Position numbers and translations under genes: made by a program. Positions 1 to 14,612 of a stretch of 64,000 bases of DNA are shown in pieces; positions within the stretch are counted from its first letter, which is position 1, and the number at the start of each line of letters is the position of its first letter. Under the pieces are notes generated by a model, which was given only the letters and a program-made list of their open reading frames with translations, was not told the origin of the DNA and ran no database searches. The stretch is taken from the NCBI RefSeq assembly GCF_003595175.1, contig NZ_CP032419.1:620001-684000 (forward strand), in the 5' to 3' direction. This DNA is from Pseudomonas cavernae (GTDB lineage Bacteria > Pseudomonadota > Gammaproteobacteria > Pseudomonadales > Pseudomonadaceae).

Positions 1-1
1 C

Positions 2-271
2 AAGGACAAGGGTAAGCGCGGTAAGGTGCTGAAAGTGCTCACTGACGACCGTCTGGTCGTCGGTGGGGTCAACTTGGTCAAGCGTCATACCAAGCCGAAC
101 CCGATGTCGGGCGTTCAGGGCGGTATCGTCGAGAAAGAAGCCCCTCTGCATGCTTCTAACGTCGCCATCTTCAATGCTGGAACCAACAAGGCTGACCGCG
201 TAGGTTTCAAAGTAGAAGACGGCAAAAAAATTCGTGTCTTCAAGTCGAACCAGAAGCCGGTCGACGCTTGA
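2..271 (+). CDS. rplX: 50S ribosomal protein L24 (5'-truncated)
   Basis: The window opens inside this gene. The reading frame begins at base 2 and stays open to the TGA at 269-271. The visible C-terminal part includes [10 protein letters not shown] and the stretch [12 protein letters not shown], both typical of bacterial L24, an early assembly protein of the 50S subunit. The true start lies upstream of the window. Nineteen bases separate it from rplE, as expected inside an spc operon. Confidence 0.95.
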   Translation, partial: KDKGKRGKVLKVLTDDRLVVGGVNLVKRHTKPNPMSGVQGGIVEKEAPLHASNVAIFNAGTNKADRVGFKVEDGKKIRVFKSNQKPVDA

Positions 272-290
272 GCACTGCTAGGTAGATACC

Positions 291-830
291 ATGGCACGAC
301 TAAAAGAGCTGTACCGGAAAGAAATCGCGCCCAAGCTGAAGGAGCAACTTCAGCTGGCAAACGTGATGGAAGTTCCGCGCATTACCAAAATCACCCTGAA
401 CATGGGCTTGGGTGAAGCGATCGGTGACAAGAAGATCATCGAAAACGCTGTTGCTGATCTGGAAAAAATTACCGGTCAGAAGCCTATTGTGACTTACGCT
501 CGGAAATCCATCGCGGGCTTCAAAGTCCGTGAAGGTTGGCCGATCGGTGTCAAGGTTACCCTGCGTCGCGACCGTATGTATGAGTTCCTGGATCGCCTGC
601 TCGCCATCTCCCTGCCGCGCGTGCGTGACTTCCGCGGCCTGAATGCCAAGTCCTTCGATGGTCGCGGCAACTACAGCATGGGCGTTAAAGAGCAGATCAT
701 CTTCCCGGAAATCGATTACGACAAGATCGATGCCCTGCGCGGTCTGGACATTACCCTGACCACCACTGCTCGTACGGATGATGAAGGTCGTGCTCTGCTG
801 CGCGCCTTCAACTTCCCGTTCCGCAACTGA
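291..830 (+). CDS. rplE: 50S ribosomal protein L5
   Basis: A 179-residue protein, the usual length of L5, which binds 5S rRNA and forms part of the central protuberance of the large subunit. It begins M-A-R-L-K-E-L-Y and contains the family segments T-L-N-M-G-L-G-E-A and [12 protein letters not shown]. In E. coli the rplX-rplE junction is the mRNA target of S8 feedback repression. I did not model that fold here. It is followed by rpsN after 13 bases. Confidence 0.97.
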   Translation: MARLKELYRKEIAPKLKEQLQLANVMEVPRITKITLNMGLGEAIGDKKIIENAVADLEKITGQKPIVTYARKSIAGFKVREGWPIGVKVTLRRDRMYEFLDRLLAISLPRVRDFRGLNAKSFDGRGNYSMGVKEQIIFPEIDYDKIDALRGLDITLTTTARTDDEGRALLRAFNFPFRN

Positions 831-843
831 TTGGAGTAGGAAC

Positions 844-1149
844 ATGGCCAAAACAAGCATGAAGAACCGCGAGCTGAAGCGTCAGCAAACGGTGGCTAAG
901 TTCGCGAAGAAGCGTGCCGAGCTTAAGGCTCTGATCGCCAATCCGAATACCAGTCCGGAAGCGCGCTGGGAGGCGCAGGTCGCTCTGCAGAAGCAGCCGC
1001 GTGATGCCTCTGCCTCGCGTCTGCGTAACCGTTGCCGCATCACCGGTCGTCCACACGGTGTTTACCGCAAGTTCGGCCTCGGCCGTAACAAGCTGCGTGA
1101 AGCGGCTATGCGTGGTGACGTGCCGGGTCTGGTCAAGGCCAGCTGGTAA
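844..1149 (+). CDS. rpsN: 30S ribosomal protein S14
   Basis: The start is the ATG at 844, preceded by GGAGTAGG, and gives the standard 101-residue long form of S14 (head of the 30S subunit). The frame is open further upstream, but that part overlaps rplE and is not coding. The C-terminal [16 protein letters not shown] segment is diagnostic. The four-cysteine zinc ribbon of the short form is absent, so this is the zinc-independent type. An unusually long 172-base gap separates it from rpsH. Confidence 0.97.
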   Translation: MAKTSMKNRELKRQQTVAKFAKKRAELKALIANPNTSPEARWEAQVALQKQPRDASASRLRNRCRITGRPHGVYRKFGLGRNKLREAAMRGDVPGLVKASW

Positions 1150-1189
1150 GTGATCTTCGGCGGTCTTCGGGCTGCCGTTGTTGATCAAG

Positions 1190-1215
1190 AATCAAGCCCC
1201 TTTTGGGGCTTGATT
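1190..1215 (+). terminator. Hairpin in the rpsN-rpsH gap
   Basis: An 11-bp perfect stem (AATCAAGCCCC / GGGGCTTGATT) closes a TTTT loop. It is followed by CGTTTC rather than a clean T run, so it looks like a leaky terminator, attenuator or processing site inside the spc operon. Its 3' arm contains the TTGATT used in the promoter call that follows. Confidence 0.5.
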
Positions 1216-1238
1216 CGTTTCTGGGCTGTCTATAGAAT
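1210..1238 (+). promoter_or_regulatory. Possible internal sigma-70 promoter for rpsH onward
   Basis: TTGATT (1210-1215) and TAGAAT (1233-1238) are separated by 17 bases, about 84 bases before the rpsH start. The -35 hexamer lies in the 3' arm of the preceding hairpin. The same layout recurs upstream of rpsM. This is a pattern match only. Confidence 0.35.
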
Positions 1239-1321
1239 GACCGGCTCTTCTGGGCCCGGCTTTTGGGTTTGGTTGCTGTGGGGTCGCAAGGCCGAAATTT
1301 TGTTTTAGGAGCATCTAGCCC

Positions 1322-1714
1322 ATGAGTATGCAGGACCCGTTAGCGGACATGCTAACTCGTATCCGTAATGCCCAGATGGCTGAAAAGTCCGTTGTAAGCA
1401 TGCCGTCTTCCAAGCTGAAGGTGGCTGTAGCCAAGGTCCTCAAGGACGAAGGCTACATTGCGGGTTTTCAGACCACTGCTGAGGCGAAGCCGCTGTTGTC
1501 TATCGAGCTGAAGTATTTTGAAGGCCGTCCGGTCATCGAAGAGCTGAAGCGCGTTAGCCGTCCAGGCCTGCGCCAGTACAAATCCGTTGACCAGCTGCCG
1601 AAAGTTCGCGGCGGTCTCGGTGTGTCCATCGTCTCCACCAACAAGGGTGTGATGACGGATCGCGCTGCGCGCGCTGCCGGTGTCGGCGGCGAAGTGCTTT
1701 GCACTGTGTTCTAA
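1322..1714 (+). CDS. rpsH: 30S ribosomal protein S8
   Basis: A 130-residue protein beginning [18 protein letters not shown], the typical S8 N-terminus. The C-terminus [18 protein letters not shown] matches the rRNA-binding end. S8 binds helix 21 of 16S rRNA and in E. coli represses translation of the spc operon. TAGGAG about 8 bases upstream is the ribosome-binding site. Confidence 0.97.
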   Translation: MSMQDPLADMLTRIRNAQMAEKSVVSMPSSKLKVAVAKVLKDEGYIAGFQTTAEAKPLLSIELKYFEGRPVIEELKRVSRPGLRQYKSVDQLPKVRGGLGVSIVSTNKGVMTDRAARAAGVGGEVLCTVF

Positions 1715-1726
1715 GGGGGGATAAGC

Positions 1727-2260
1727 ATGTCTCGCGTTGCTAAAAACCCCGTAAAGCTGCCCGCTGGCGTTGAGGTCAAACTGGCCGGTCAGCAGCTCTC
1801 GGTCAAGGGCGCAAAAGGTGCTCTCGAACTGAATGTGCACCCGTCCGTGGAAGTGATCCAGGAAGCGGGTGAGCTGCGTTTTGCTGCGCGTAATGGCGAT
1901 CAGCAGAACAGAGCCATGGCCGGTACTACCCGTGCACTGGTTAACAATATGGTCATTGGCGTAAGCCAGGGCTTCGAGCGCAAGCTGCAACTGGTCGGTG
2001 TGGGCTACAAGGCTCAGGCCAAGGGTCAGGTGCTGAATCTCGCTCTCGGCTTCTCGCATCCGGTTGATTACGAGCTGCCGCAAGGTGTCACCGCTGAAAC
2101 CCCTAGTCAGACCGATATTCTGATCAAGGGCATCGACAAGCAGTTGGTCGGTCAGGTGGCTGCGGAGATTCGCGACTTCCGTCGTCCTGAGCCTTATAAA
2201 GGCAAGGGCGTGCGTTACGCCGACGAAGTCGTCCGTCGTAAAGAAGCTAAGAAGAAGTAG
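1727..2260 (+). CDS. rplF: 50S ribosomal protein L6
   Basis: A 177-residue protein starting M-S-R-V-A-K-N-P-V and ending in the conserved P-Y-K-G-K-G-V-R-Y region with a basic lysine-rich tail. L6 sits near the sarcin-ricin loop and helps late 50S assembly. It follows rpsH after 12 bases, with a GGGGGGAT ribosome-binding region between them. Confidence 0.97.
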   Translation: MSRVAKNPVKLPAGVEVKLAGQQLSVKGAKGALELNVHPSVEVIQEAGELRFAARNGDQQNRAMAGTTRALVNNMVIGVSQGFERKLQLVGVGYKAQAKGQVLNLALGFSHPVDYELPQGVTAETPSQTDILIKGIDKQLVGQVAAEIRDFRRPEPYKGKGVRYADEVVRRKEAKKK

Positions 2261-2270
2261 GGCATAGCAA

Positions 2271-2621
2271 ATGAGCGTAAAGAAAGAAACTCGTCTGCGT
2301 CGCGCTCGCAAGGCACGCCTGAAAATGCGCGAGCTGGAGGCCGTACGCCTTTGCGTGTACCGCTCTTCCCAGCATATCTACGCCCAGGTCGTTTCGGCCG
2401 ACGGCGGCAAAGTCCTGGCCAGTGCCTCGACTTTGGACAAAGAGCTGCGTGATGGCGCTACTGGCAATGTCGACGCTGCAAAGAAAGTTGGTCAGCTGGT
2501 TGCTGAGCGTGCCAAGGCCGCTGGTGTTACCCAGGTGGCATTCGACCGTTCTGGCTTCAAGTACCACGGCCGCGTGAAAGCGCTGGCTGATGCTGCTCGT
2601 GAAGGCGGGCTGGAGTTCTAA
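2271..2621 (+). CDS. rplR: 50S ribosomal protein L18
   Basis: A 116-residue protein with the L18 hallmarks: a basic N-terminus ([11 protein letters not shown]), [12 protein letters not shown] and the C-terminal [14 protein letters not shown]18 carries 5S rRNA into the 50S subunit together with L5. Normal operon position, 10 bases after rplF. Confidence 0.97.
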   Translation: MSVKKETRLRRARKARLKMRELEAVRLCVYRSSQHIYAQVVSADGGKVLASASTLDKELRDGATGNVDAAKKVGQLVAERAKAAGVTQVAFDRSGFKYHGRVKALADAAREGGLEF

Positions 2622-2624
2622 GTT

Positions 2625-3125
2625 ATGGCAAATAACGACCAAAAGCGCGACGAAGGCTACATCGAGAAGCTGGTTCAAGTTAACCGCGTTGCCAAAACCG
2701 TAAAGGGTGGCCGTATCTTCACCTTCACTGCGCTGACTGTAGTTGGCGATGGTAAGGGTCGTGTTGGTTTCGGTCGTGGCAAGTCACGCGAAGTGCCTGC
2801 TGCGATTCAGAAAGCAATGGAAGCTGCGCGCCGCAACATGATTCAGGTTGATCTGAACGGCACTACCCTGCAGTACGCAATGAAGTCCGGACATGGCGCC
2901 TCCAAGGTGTTCATGCAGCCTGCATCCGAGGGTACCGGTATCATCGCGGGCGGCGCCATGCGTGCCGTTCTAGAAGTCGCTGGGGTGCAAAACGTTCTGG
3001 CTAAGTGCTATGGCTCTACCAATCCGGTGAACGTGGTTCATGCCACTTTCAAAGGTCTGAAGGCCATGCAGTCTCCAGAGTCCGTGGCAGCCAAGCGTGG
3101 CAAGAGCGTCGAGGAGATTCTCTGA
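2625..3125 (+). CDS. rpsE: 30S ribosomal protein S5
   Basis: A 166-residue S5. It carries the [11 protein letters not shown] double-stranded RNA-binding segment, then [11 protein letters not shown], and the C-terminal ribosomal-protein S5 fold. It lines the mRNA entry channel and influences decoding accuracy. The start lies 3 bases after rplR, so translation is probably coupled. Confidence 0.97.
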   Translation: MANNDQKRDEGYIEKLVQVNRVAKTVKGGRIFTFTALTVVGDGKGRVGFGRGKSREVPAAIQKAMEAARRNMIQVDLNGTTLQYAMKSGHGASKVFMQPASEGTGIIAGGAMRAVLEVAGVQNVLAKCYGSTNPVNVVHATFKGLKAMQSPESVAAKRGKSVEEIL

Positions 3126-3127
3126 CC

Positions 3128-3310
3128 ATGGCTAATGCAACAGTCAAAGTTACGCTGGTTAAGAGCGTGAGCGGCCGTTTGGCCAATCACAAGGCTTGCG
3201 TCAAGGGCCTCGGCCTGCGTCGTATCGGTCACACCGTTGAGGTTCTGGATACTCCGGAAAACCGCGGCATGATCAACAAGGCCTACTACCTTCTGCGTGT
3301 GGAGGGTTAA
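3128..3310 (+). CDS. rpmD: 50S ribosomal protein L30
   Basis: The ATG at 3128, two bases after rpsE, gives a 60-residue protein close to the usual L30 length. The upstream open frame overlaps rpsE and is not used. [11 protein letters not shown] and D-T-P-E-N-R-G-M-I are the recognisable family segments. L30 is a small peripheral 50S protein. Confidence 0.96.
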   Translation: MANATVKVTLVKSVSGRLANHKACVKGLGLRRIGHTVEVLDTPENRGMINKAYYLLRVEG

Positions 3311-3313
3311 GAC

Positions 3314-3748
3314 ATGCAACTGAACGATCTGCGTTCTGCGCCGGGTGCCCGTCGCGAAAAGCACCGCCCTGGCCGTGGTATTGGTAGCGGGTTGGGTAAG
3401 ACCGGTGGCCGTGGTCACAAGGGTCAGACCTCGCGATCCGGCGGTACCATTGCTCCGGGCTTCGAGGGTGGTCAACAGCCGTTGCATCGTCGCTTGCCGA
3501 AGTTCGGCTTCGTTTCCCTGAAGGCTATGGATCGCGCCGAAGTGCGTACCTCCGAGCTGAATAAAGTGGAAGGCGATGTTGTAACTCTGCAGGCGCTGAA
3601 GGATGCCAACCTGATTAACCAAAACGTACAGCGCGTTAAAGTCATGCTGTCCGGTGAGGTTACTCGTGCGGTCACCCTTAAAGGTATCGCTGCCACCAAG
3701 GGTGCGCGTGCGGCTATCGAAGCAGCTGGCGGTAAGTTCGAGGAATAA
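3314..3748 (+). CDS. rplO: 50S ribosomal protein L15
   Basis: A 144-residue L15 with the glycine-rich basic N-terminal extension ([18 protein letters not shown]) that threads into the 50S core. It starts 3 bases after rpmD, and its stop is immediately followed by the secY start at 3749, consistent with translational coupling. Confidence 0.97.
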   Translation: MQLNDLRSAPGARREKHRPGRGIGSGLGKTGGRGHKGQTSRSGGTIAPGFEGGQQPLHRRLPKFGFVSLKAMDRAEVRTSELNKVEGDVVTLQALKDANLINQNVQRVKVMLSGEVTRAVTLKGIAATKGARAAIEAAGGKFEE

Positions 3749-5077
3749 ATGGCTAAGCAAGGTGCTCTCTCAGCGCTCAGCAATGGTGGGTTGTCCGAAC
3801 TTTGGGCTCGTCTGCGCTTCCTGCTGTTGGCGATTATCGTCTATCGGATAGGTGCGCATATTCCGGTTCCGGGGATCAATCCAGACCGGCTGGCTGACCT
3901 GTTCCGGCAGAATGAGGGGACTATTCTTAGCCTGTTCAACATGTTTTCCGGCGGCGCGCTGGAGCGGATGAGTATCTTTGCCTTGGGGATCATGCCGTAC
4001 ATCTCGGCGTCGATCATCATGCAGCTGATGACCGCTGTCAGTCCGCAGCTGGAGCAGTTGAAGAAGGAAGGTGAGGCTGGTCGTCGCAAGATCAGCCAAT
4101 ACACACGCTACGGCACTTTGATTCTGGCTCTCGTTCAGGCTACTGGCATGTCCATTGGTTTGGCGGGGCAGGGTGTGGCGTTTTCGGCGGATTTCGGTTT
4201 CCACTTCGTGGCGGTCACCACTTTTGTGGCGGGGGCTATGTTCATGATGTGGCTCGGTGAGCAGATCACTGAGCGTGGTGTCGGTAATGGCATCTCGATG
4301 CTGATTTTTGCTGGAATTGTCGCGGGTTTGCCGCAGGCGATTGGGCAGTCTTTCGAGTCTGCTCGCCAGGGTGATATCAATATCTTTGCCCTGGTTGCCA
4401 TCGGTCTTCTGGCGGTAGCGATCATCGGTTTTGTGGTGTTCATTGAGCGTGGCCAGCGCCGCATTGCGGTGCACTATGCCAAGCGTCAGCAAGGTCGCAA
4501 GGTCTTCGCTGCGCAGACCAGCCATTTGCCGCTGAAAGTGAACATGGCGGGTGTGATTCCAGCCATTTTTGCCAGCAGCCTTCTATTGTTCCCGGCCTCG
4601 CTGGGTGCCTGGTTTGGGCAGTCTGAGGGTTTGGGTTGGCTGCAAGATGTTTCGCAGGCAATCGCTCCCGGGCAGCCGTTGAACATTTTGCTGTTTAGCG
4701 CAGGGATCGTGTTCTTCTGCTTCTTCTATACGGCCTTGATGTTCAACCCGAAAGACGTAGCAGAAAACCTGAAGAAGTCTGGTGCCTTTATTCCGGGTAT
4801 CCGTCCCGGTGAGCAATCGGCGCGCTATATCGACGGCGTGCTGACTCGCTTGACCTTGTTCGGTGCTCTGTACATGACGGCTGTTTGTCTGTTGCCCCAG
4901 TTTCTGGTGGTTGCTGCCAACGTGCCGTTCTACCTTGGCGGGACCTCGTTGCTGATCGTGGTCGTGGTTGTGATGGACTTTATGTCGCAAGTACAATCGC
5001 ACCTCGTTTCGCACCAGTACGAATCCCTGATGAAGAAAGCCAACCTGAAGGGTTACGGCAGCGGCATGCTCCGCTGA
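3749..5077 (+). CDS. secY: Preprotein translocase channel subunit SecY
   Basis: A 442-residue protein with about ten hydrophobic segments. SecY forms the inner-membrane protein-conducting channel with SecE and SecG and works with SecA. Family features visible are [25 protein letters not shown] and [12 protein letters not shown], a cytoplasmic loop. It lies between rplO and rpmJ in the standard order. Confidence 0.97.
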
Positions 5078-5105
5078 TGTTCCCGTAAGGTTCGAGGAGT
5101 TGGTG

Positions 5106-5222
5106 ATGAAAGTTCGTGCATCGGTGAAGAAGCTGTGCCGCAACTGCAAAATCATTCGCCGTGAAGGCGTTGTTCGAGTGATTTGCAGTGCGGAGCCGCG
5201 TCACAAGCAGCGCCAAGGCTGA
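5106..5222 (+). CDS. rpmJ: 50S ribosomal protein L36, zinc-ribbon form
   Basis: A short gene encoding 38 residues from the ATG at 5106, preceded by GAGGAGTTGGTG. It begins [14 protein letters not shown]. Cys11, Cys14, Cys27 and His32 form the zinc ribbon, so this is the zinc-containing (C+) paralogue of L36. It is the last gene before the junction with the alpha operon. Confidence 0.95.
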
Positions 5223-5242
5223 TTGTGAGCTAAAGCTACAAG

Positions 5243-5266
5243 CCCGGCAGCTAGTGCGCTGTCGGG
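5243..5266 (+). terminator. Hairpin at the spc/alpha operon junction
   Basis: CCCGGCAG pairs with CTGTCGGG (one G-U pair) across an 8-base loop, followed by TTGATTATTTGTTTTT. It is a plausible intrinsic terminator or attenuator closing the secY-rpmJ segment. Confidence 0.6.
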
Positions 5267-5295
5267 TTGATTATTTGTTTTTACAGCGCTAATAT
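5267..5295 (+). promoter_or_regulatory. Probable sigma-70 promoter of the alpha operon
   Basis: TTGATT (5267-5272), 17-base spacer, TAATAT (5290-5295): good matches to both consensus hexamers. It lies directly after the hairpin and about 58 bases before rpsM, so it can restart transcription of rpsM-rpsK-rpsD-rpoA-rplQ. Confidence 0.55.
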
Positions 5296-5353
5296 CTCGC
5301 GCCCTTTTCTTGGCTTCCGGGGCGTAGGTAGCTGTCAATTGGAGTCCCACTGA

Positions 5354-5710
5354 ATGGCCCGTATTGCAGGCGTAAACATTCCAGATAACAAACATGCTGT
5401 TATCTCGCTGACCTACATCTACGGTGTTGGTCGCACTACTGCGCAGAGTATCTGTGCGGCGACCGGGGTTAACCCGGCGGTAAAAATTAAAGATCTGAGC
5501 GATGAGCAGATTGAACTGTTGCGCGGTGAGGTGGCGAAGTTCACCACCGAGGGTGACCTCCGCCGTGAAATCAACATGAAGATCAAGCGCTTGATGGACC
5601 TGGGTTGCTATCGTGGCCTGCGTCATCGTCGCGGCCTGCCGGTCCGCGGTCAGCGCACCAAGACCAACGCCCGTACCCGTAAGGGGCCGCGCAAGCCGAT
5701 CCGCAAGTAA
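5354..5710 (+). CDS. rpsM: 30S ribosomal protein S13
   Basis: A 118-residue S13 starting [10 protein letters not shown]. It includes the helix-hairpin-helix-like region Y-G-V-G-R-T-T-A and the basic C-terminal tail [12 protein letters not shown]13 contacts the P-site tRNA and forms bridges to the 50S. First gene of the alpha operon. Confidence 0.97.
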   Translation: MARIAGVNIPDNKHAVISLTYIYGVGRTTAQSICAATGVNPAVKIKDLSDEQIELLRGEVAKFTTEGDLRREINMKIKRLMDLGCYRGLRHRRGLPVRGQRTKTNARTRKGPRKPIRK

Positions 5711-5740
5711 TCGCATTCGCGAATCGACAGGAATCTAGTC

Positions 5741-6130
5741 ATGGCAAAACCTGCTGCTCGTCCTCGTAAGAAAATCAAAAAGACAGTGGTTGATGGCATC
5801 GCCCATATCCACGCTTCTTTTAACAACACCATCGTGACCATCACTGATCGTCAGGGGAATGCGCTGTCTTGGGCTACCTCTGGTGGTTCGGGCTTCCGCG
5901 GCTCCCGCAAAAGCACTCCGTTTGCTGCCCAGGTTGCAGCAGAGCGTGCCGGTCAGGCTGCTCTGGAGTATGGCCTGAAGAACCTCGACGTTAACGTCAA
6001 GGGCCCGGGTCCGGGTCGCGAATCCGCTGTGCGCGCTTTGAACGCCTGCGGCTACAAAATCGCCAGCATCACCGACGTGACGCCAATCCCGCATAACGGG
6101 TGCCGTCCGCCGAAGAAGCGTCGCGTGTAA
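5741..6130 (+). CDS. rpsK: 30S ribosomal protein S11
   Basis: A 129-residue S11. It contains [12 protein letters not shown] and the C-terminal [13 protein letters not shown], which are nearly invariant in bacteria. S11 sits on the 30S platform near the mRNA exit. It follows rpsM after 30 bases. Confidence 0.97.
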   Translation: MAKPAARPRKKIKKTVVDGIAHIHASFNNTIVTITDRQGNALSWATSGGSGFRGSRKSTPFAAQVAAERAGQAALEYGLKNLDVNVKGPGPGRESAVRALNACGYKIASITDVTPIPHNGCRPPKKRRV

Positions 6131-6147
6131 AAAGGAGACAGTGAGAA

Positions 6148-6768
6148 ATGGCTCGTTACATTGGTCCCAAGTGCAAACTGTCTCGTCGTGAAGGCACCGA
6201 TCTCTTCCTGAAGAGTGGTGTGCGCGCGCTCGAATCCAAGTGCAACATCGAAGCGGCTCCTGGCATTCATGGTCAGCGTCGTGGTCGTCAATCCGACTAC
6301 GGTACCCAGCTGCGCGAGAAGCAAAAAGTCCGTCGCATCTACGGTGTTCTCGAACGCCAGTTCAGCGGTTACTACAAGGAAGCAGCCAAGCGTAAAGGCG
6401 CTACCGGCGAGAACCTGCTGCAGCTGCTCGAGTGCCGTCTGGATAACGTAATTTATCGCATGGGCTTTGGCGCTACTCGTGCCGAATCTCGCCAGCTGGT
6501 ATCGCACAAATCGATCACAGTAAACGGTTCGACCGTGAACGTGCCGTCCTACCAGGTTAAAGCTGGGGATGTGGTTGCCGTTCGCGAGAAGGCGAAGAAC
6601 CAACTGCGTATCGCGCAGGCTCTCGAGCTGTGCTCTCAGCGCGGTCGCGTTGAGTGGGTGGATGTCGACTCCGAGAAAAAATCCGGCGTGTTCAAAAACG
6701 TACCGGCTCGCAGTGATCTGTCCGCCGACATCAACGAAAGCCTGATTGTCGAGCTCTACTCCAAGTAA
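6148..6768 (+). CDS. rpsD: 30S ribosomal protein S4
   Basis: A 206-residue S4. The N-terminal region is [16 protein letters not shown], and an S4 RNA-binding domain follows around residues 96-160 ([10 protein letters not shown]). S4 initiates 30S assembly on 16S rRNA and in E. coli autoregulates the alpha operon by binding the leader before rpsM. AAGGAGA lies upstream of the start. Confidence 0.97.
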   Translation: MARYIGPKCKLSRREGTDLFLKSGVRALESKCNIEAAPGIHGQRRGRQSDYGTQLREKQKVRRIYGVLERQFSGYYKEAAKRKGATGENLLQLLECRLDNVIYRMGFGATRAESRQLVSHKSITVNGSTVNVPSYQVKAGDVVAVREKAKNQLRIAQALELCSQRGRVEWVDVDSEKKSGVFKNVPARSDLSADINESLIVELYSK

Positions 6769-6790
6769 GGGCTAGAAAATAGGTGCATCC

Positions 6791-7792
6791 ATGCAGATTT
6801 CGGTAAATGAGTTCCTGACCCCCCGCCACATCGATGTGCAGGTGGTCAGTCCAACCCGCGCCAAGATCACCCTCGAGCCCCTCGAGCGTGGTTTTGGCCA
6901 TACCCTGGGCAACGCGCTGCGTCGCATTCTGTTGTCCTCCATGCCTGGCTGTGCAGTGGTCGAGGCCGAGATTGACGGTGTGCTTCATGAGTACAGCGCC
7001 ATCGAAGGTGTGCAGGAAGATGTCATTGAAATCCTGCTGAACCTGAAAGGCCTGGCCATCAAGTTGCACGGTCGTGACGAAGTCACCCTGAATCTGGCCA
7101 AGAAGGGCTCGGGTGTGGTCACCGCGGCCGATATTCAGCTGGATCACGATGTCGAGATCGTCAACGGCGATCACGTAATCGCCAACCTGGCGGACAACGG
7201 TGCTCTGAACATGAAGCTCACTGTGCGTCGTGGTCGCGGCTATGAGCCGGCTGACGCGCGTCAGAGTGATGAAGATGAAAGCCGCAGCATTGGCCGTCTG
7301 CAGCTTGACTCCTCGTTCAGCCCGGTCCGTCGTGTGGCATACGTGGTGGAAAACGCCCGTGTCGAGCAGCGTACTAACCTGGACAAACTGGTTATTGATC
7401 TGGAAACCAACGGTACTCTGGACCCTGAAGAGGCAATCCGTCGTGCCGCGACCATCCTGCAGCAGCAGTTGGCCGCGTTCGTCGACCTCAAGGGCGACAG
7501 CGAACCGGTTGTGGTTGAGCAGGAAGACGAGATCGATCCGATCCTGCTGCGTCCAGTTGACGACCTTGAATTGACCGTGCGTTCGGCCAACTGCCTGAAG
7601 GCGGAGAACATCTACTACATCGGCGACCTGATCCAGCGCACCGAAGTAGAGCTGTTGAAAACTCCGAACCTGGGCAAGAAGTCCCTGACCGAGATCAAGG
7701 ACGTTCTGGCCTCCCGTGGTCTGTCCCTCGGCATGCGCCTCGATAACTGGCCGCCGGCAAGTCTGAAGAAAGACGATAAGGCGACTGCCTGA
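6791..7792 (+). CDS. rpoA: RNA polymerase alpha subunit
   Basis: A 333-residue protein with two domains. The N-terminal assembly domain (about 1-235) has [15 protein letters not shown]. The C-terminal domain (about 250-330) contacts UP-element DNA and activators and carries [14 protein letters not shown] and [10 protein letters not shown]. Alpha dimerises to nucleate core polymerase. Normal position between rpsD and rplQ. Confidence 0.97.
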   Translation: MQISVNEFLTPRHIDVQVVSPTRAKITLEPLERGFGHTLGNALRRILLSSMPGCAVVEAEIDGVLHEYSAIEGVQEDVIEILLNLKGLAIKLHGRDEVTLNLAKKGSGVVTAADIQLDHDVEIVNGDHVIANLADNGALNMKLTVRRGRGYEPADARQSDEDESRSIGRLQLDSSFSPVRRVAYVVENARVEQRTNLDKLVIDLETNGTLDPEEAIRRAATILQQQLAAFVDLKGDSEPVVVEQEDEIDPILLRPVDDLELTVRSANCLKAENIYYIGDLIQRTEVELLKTPNLGKKSLTEIKDVLASRGLSLGMRLDNWPPASLKKDDKATA

Positions 7793-7835
7793 TCGTCACG
7801 ATCACCGAACTTCAAGTTTGGTAAGGAATTGAACC

Positions 7836-8222
7836 ATGCGTCATCGTAAAAGTGGCCGTCATCTGAGCCGCACCAGCGCCCACCGTAAGGCCATGTTCCA
7901 GAACATGGCGGTGTCGCTGTTTGAACACGAGCTGATCAAAACCACTCTGCCGAAAGCCAAGGAGCTGCGCCGCGTTGCGGAGCCGCTGATCACCCTGGCT
8001 AAGGAAGACAGCGTAGCCAACCGTCGTCTGGCCTTCGATCGTACTCGTTCGAAAGCCATCGTCGGCAAGCTGTTCAACGATCTTGGCAAGCGCTACGCCA
8101 CCCGTCAGGGCGGCTACCTGCGCATCCTGAAGTGCGGTTTCCGCGCTGGCGACAACGCGCCGATGGCGTATGTCGAGCTGGTTGACCGTCCGGTCGCTGG
8201 TCAGGTTGAAGCTGCCGAGTAA
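7836..8222 (+). CDS. rplQ: 50S ribosomal protein L17
   Basis: A 128-residue L17 beginning [13 protein letters not shown], with H-R-K-A-M-F-Q-N-M just after, near the peptide exit tunnel. TAAGGAATTG precedes the start. Last gene of the alpha operon, followed by a clear terminator. Confidence 0.97.
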   Translation: MRHRKSGRHLSRTSAHRKAMFQNMAVSLFEHELIKTTLPKAKELRRVAEPLITLAKEDSVANRRLAFDRTRSKAIVGKLFNDLGKRYATRQGGYLRILKCGFRAGDNAPMAYVELVDRPVAGQVEAAE

Positions 8223-8242
8223 GTTACTGGTTGTGCGAAAAG

Positions 8243-8266
8243 ACCGGGCCTTGTGCCCGGTTTTTT
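8243..8266 (+). terminator. Intrinsic terminator of the alpha operon
   Basis: ACCGGGC and GCCCGGT form a 7-bp GC-rich stem with a five-base loop followed by six or more T residues, 20 bases after the rplQ stop. Confidence 0.9.
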
Positions 8267-8379
8267 CGTTATCAGGATGTGTAATTTGCGGTATGAAGAG
8301 TTGGTGGTGCGTAGATATTGGCTCAGACAAAGTCGTCCCTACCAATCCAGTGCTCTGACCGTCTCGTTGCTTATCACCT

Positions 8380-10950
<2,571 letters not shown>

Positions 10951-11013
10951 GTCGTGGACCGGCCTGGGCACTGAATGTGTCCCGGGCTGGGCGGCGAGCC
11001 CGTCCGCTTAGTG

Positions 11014-11045
11014 CAGCGCCTCCCTTGTGGAGGCGCTGTGCTTTT
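11014..11045 (+). terminator. Intrinsic terminator after katG
   Basis: A perfect 10-bp stem (CAGCGCCTCC / GGAGGCGCTG) with loop CTTGT, followed by TGCTTTTC, 63 bases after the katG stop. Confidence 0.8.
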
Positions 11046-11113
11046 CGCTTGACCGGCGTGTGCGTAGGGCAGAGCATTCGTGCATTCCAAGAGATGCAGC
11101 AAGGATTCCCGGC

Positions 11114-11578
11114 ATGAAAGGCCAGATCGAAGTCATCGACTACCTCAAGCAACTGCTTAAGGGCGAACTGGCCGCACGCGACCAGTATTTCATCCATTCG
11201 CGGCAGTATCTGGATTGGGGATTTACCAAGCTCTACGAGCGCATCAACCATGAAATGGAAGAGGAAACCCAACACGCGGACGCGCTGCTTCAACGCATCC
11301 TCTTCCTCGAAGGCACACCGGACATGGCGCCCAGCCCCTTCAAGTTCGGGCAGAGCGTTCCGGAGGCGTTGAAGCTGGACCTGGCCCTTGAGTACGAGAT
11401 GCGTGCCGCTCTGAGCAAGGGCATCGAGCTGTGTGAACGGCATCAGGACTATCAGAGTCGCGACATCCTGCTGGCTCAGCTCAAGGACACCGAGGAGGAT
11501 CATGCCTACTGGCTGGAGCAGCAGTTGCGCCTGATCAAGACCATCGGTCTGGAGAATTACCTGCAGTCGCAGTTCTGA
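11114..11578 (+). CDS. ftnA: Bacterial ferritin, bacterioferritin family without the haem ligand (FtnA/BfrA type)
   Basis: A 154-residue four-helix ferritin from the ATG at 11114, which iron-storage homologues share as M-K-G-Q. Ferroxidase ligands are visible: Glu18, Glu51, His54, Glu93 (Glu94 in E. coli Bfr), Glu127 and His130. The bacterioferritin haem ligand Met52 is replaced by Thr52 in E-E-E-T-Q-H-A-D. From memory this matches the P. aeruginosa protein first called BfrA and later reclassified as FtnA, also encoded beside a catalase. It should oxidise and store iron as a 24-mer but not bind haem at the two-fold interface. Confidence 0.9.
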   Translation: MKGQIEVIDYLKQLLKGELAARDQYFIHSRQYLDWGFTKLYERINHEMEEETQHADALLQRILFLEGTPDMAPSPFKFGQSVPEALKLDLALEYEMRAALSKGIELCERHQDYQSRDILLAQLKDTEEDHAYWLEQQLRLIKTIGLENYLQSQF

Positions 11579-11592
11579 GCGCGCGATCCAAG

Positions 11593-11630
11593 AAAAAGCC
11601 CCGGGGCCATTGCAGGCGCCGGGGCTTTTT
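11593..11630. terminator. Bidirectional terminator between ftnA and uvrA
   Basis: AAAAAGCCCCGG and CCGGGGCTTTTT form a 12-bp inverted repeat with a 14-base loop, giving a T run on either strand. It serves the convergent ends of ftnA (plus) and uvrA (minus). Confidence 0.9.
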
Positions 11631-11643
11631 CGTTGAGGCCGAT

Positions 11644-14478
<2,835 letters not shown>

Positions 14479-14612
14479 AAACAGCGGCCTCGCATGGCGG
14501 GCGGAAACCGCCAAGTATACGGCTCGTGTCAAGTCAGCGGCAAAGCGTCGCAGTCGTGCCGGAGTGGGGCGGGACTGGTAGAATCGCCGGCTGGTTTGAA
14601 TAGGGCTTTGCA

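Noticed and set aside
14479..14612. LexA box in the uvrA-yajR divergent gap
   Set aside because: GTATAC occurs near 14515, but there is no CTGT-N8-ACAG pattern.
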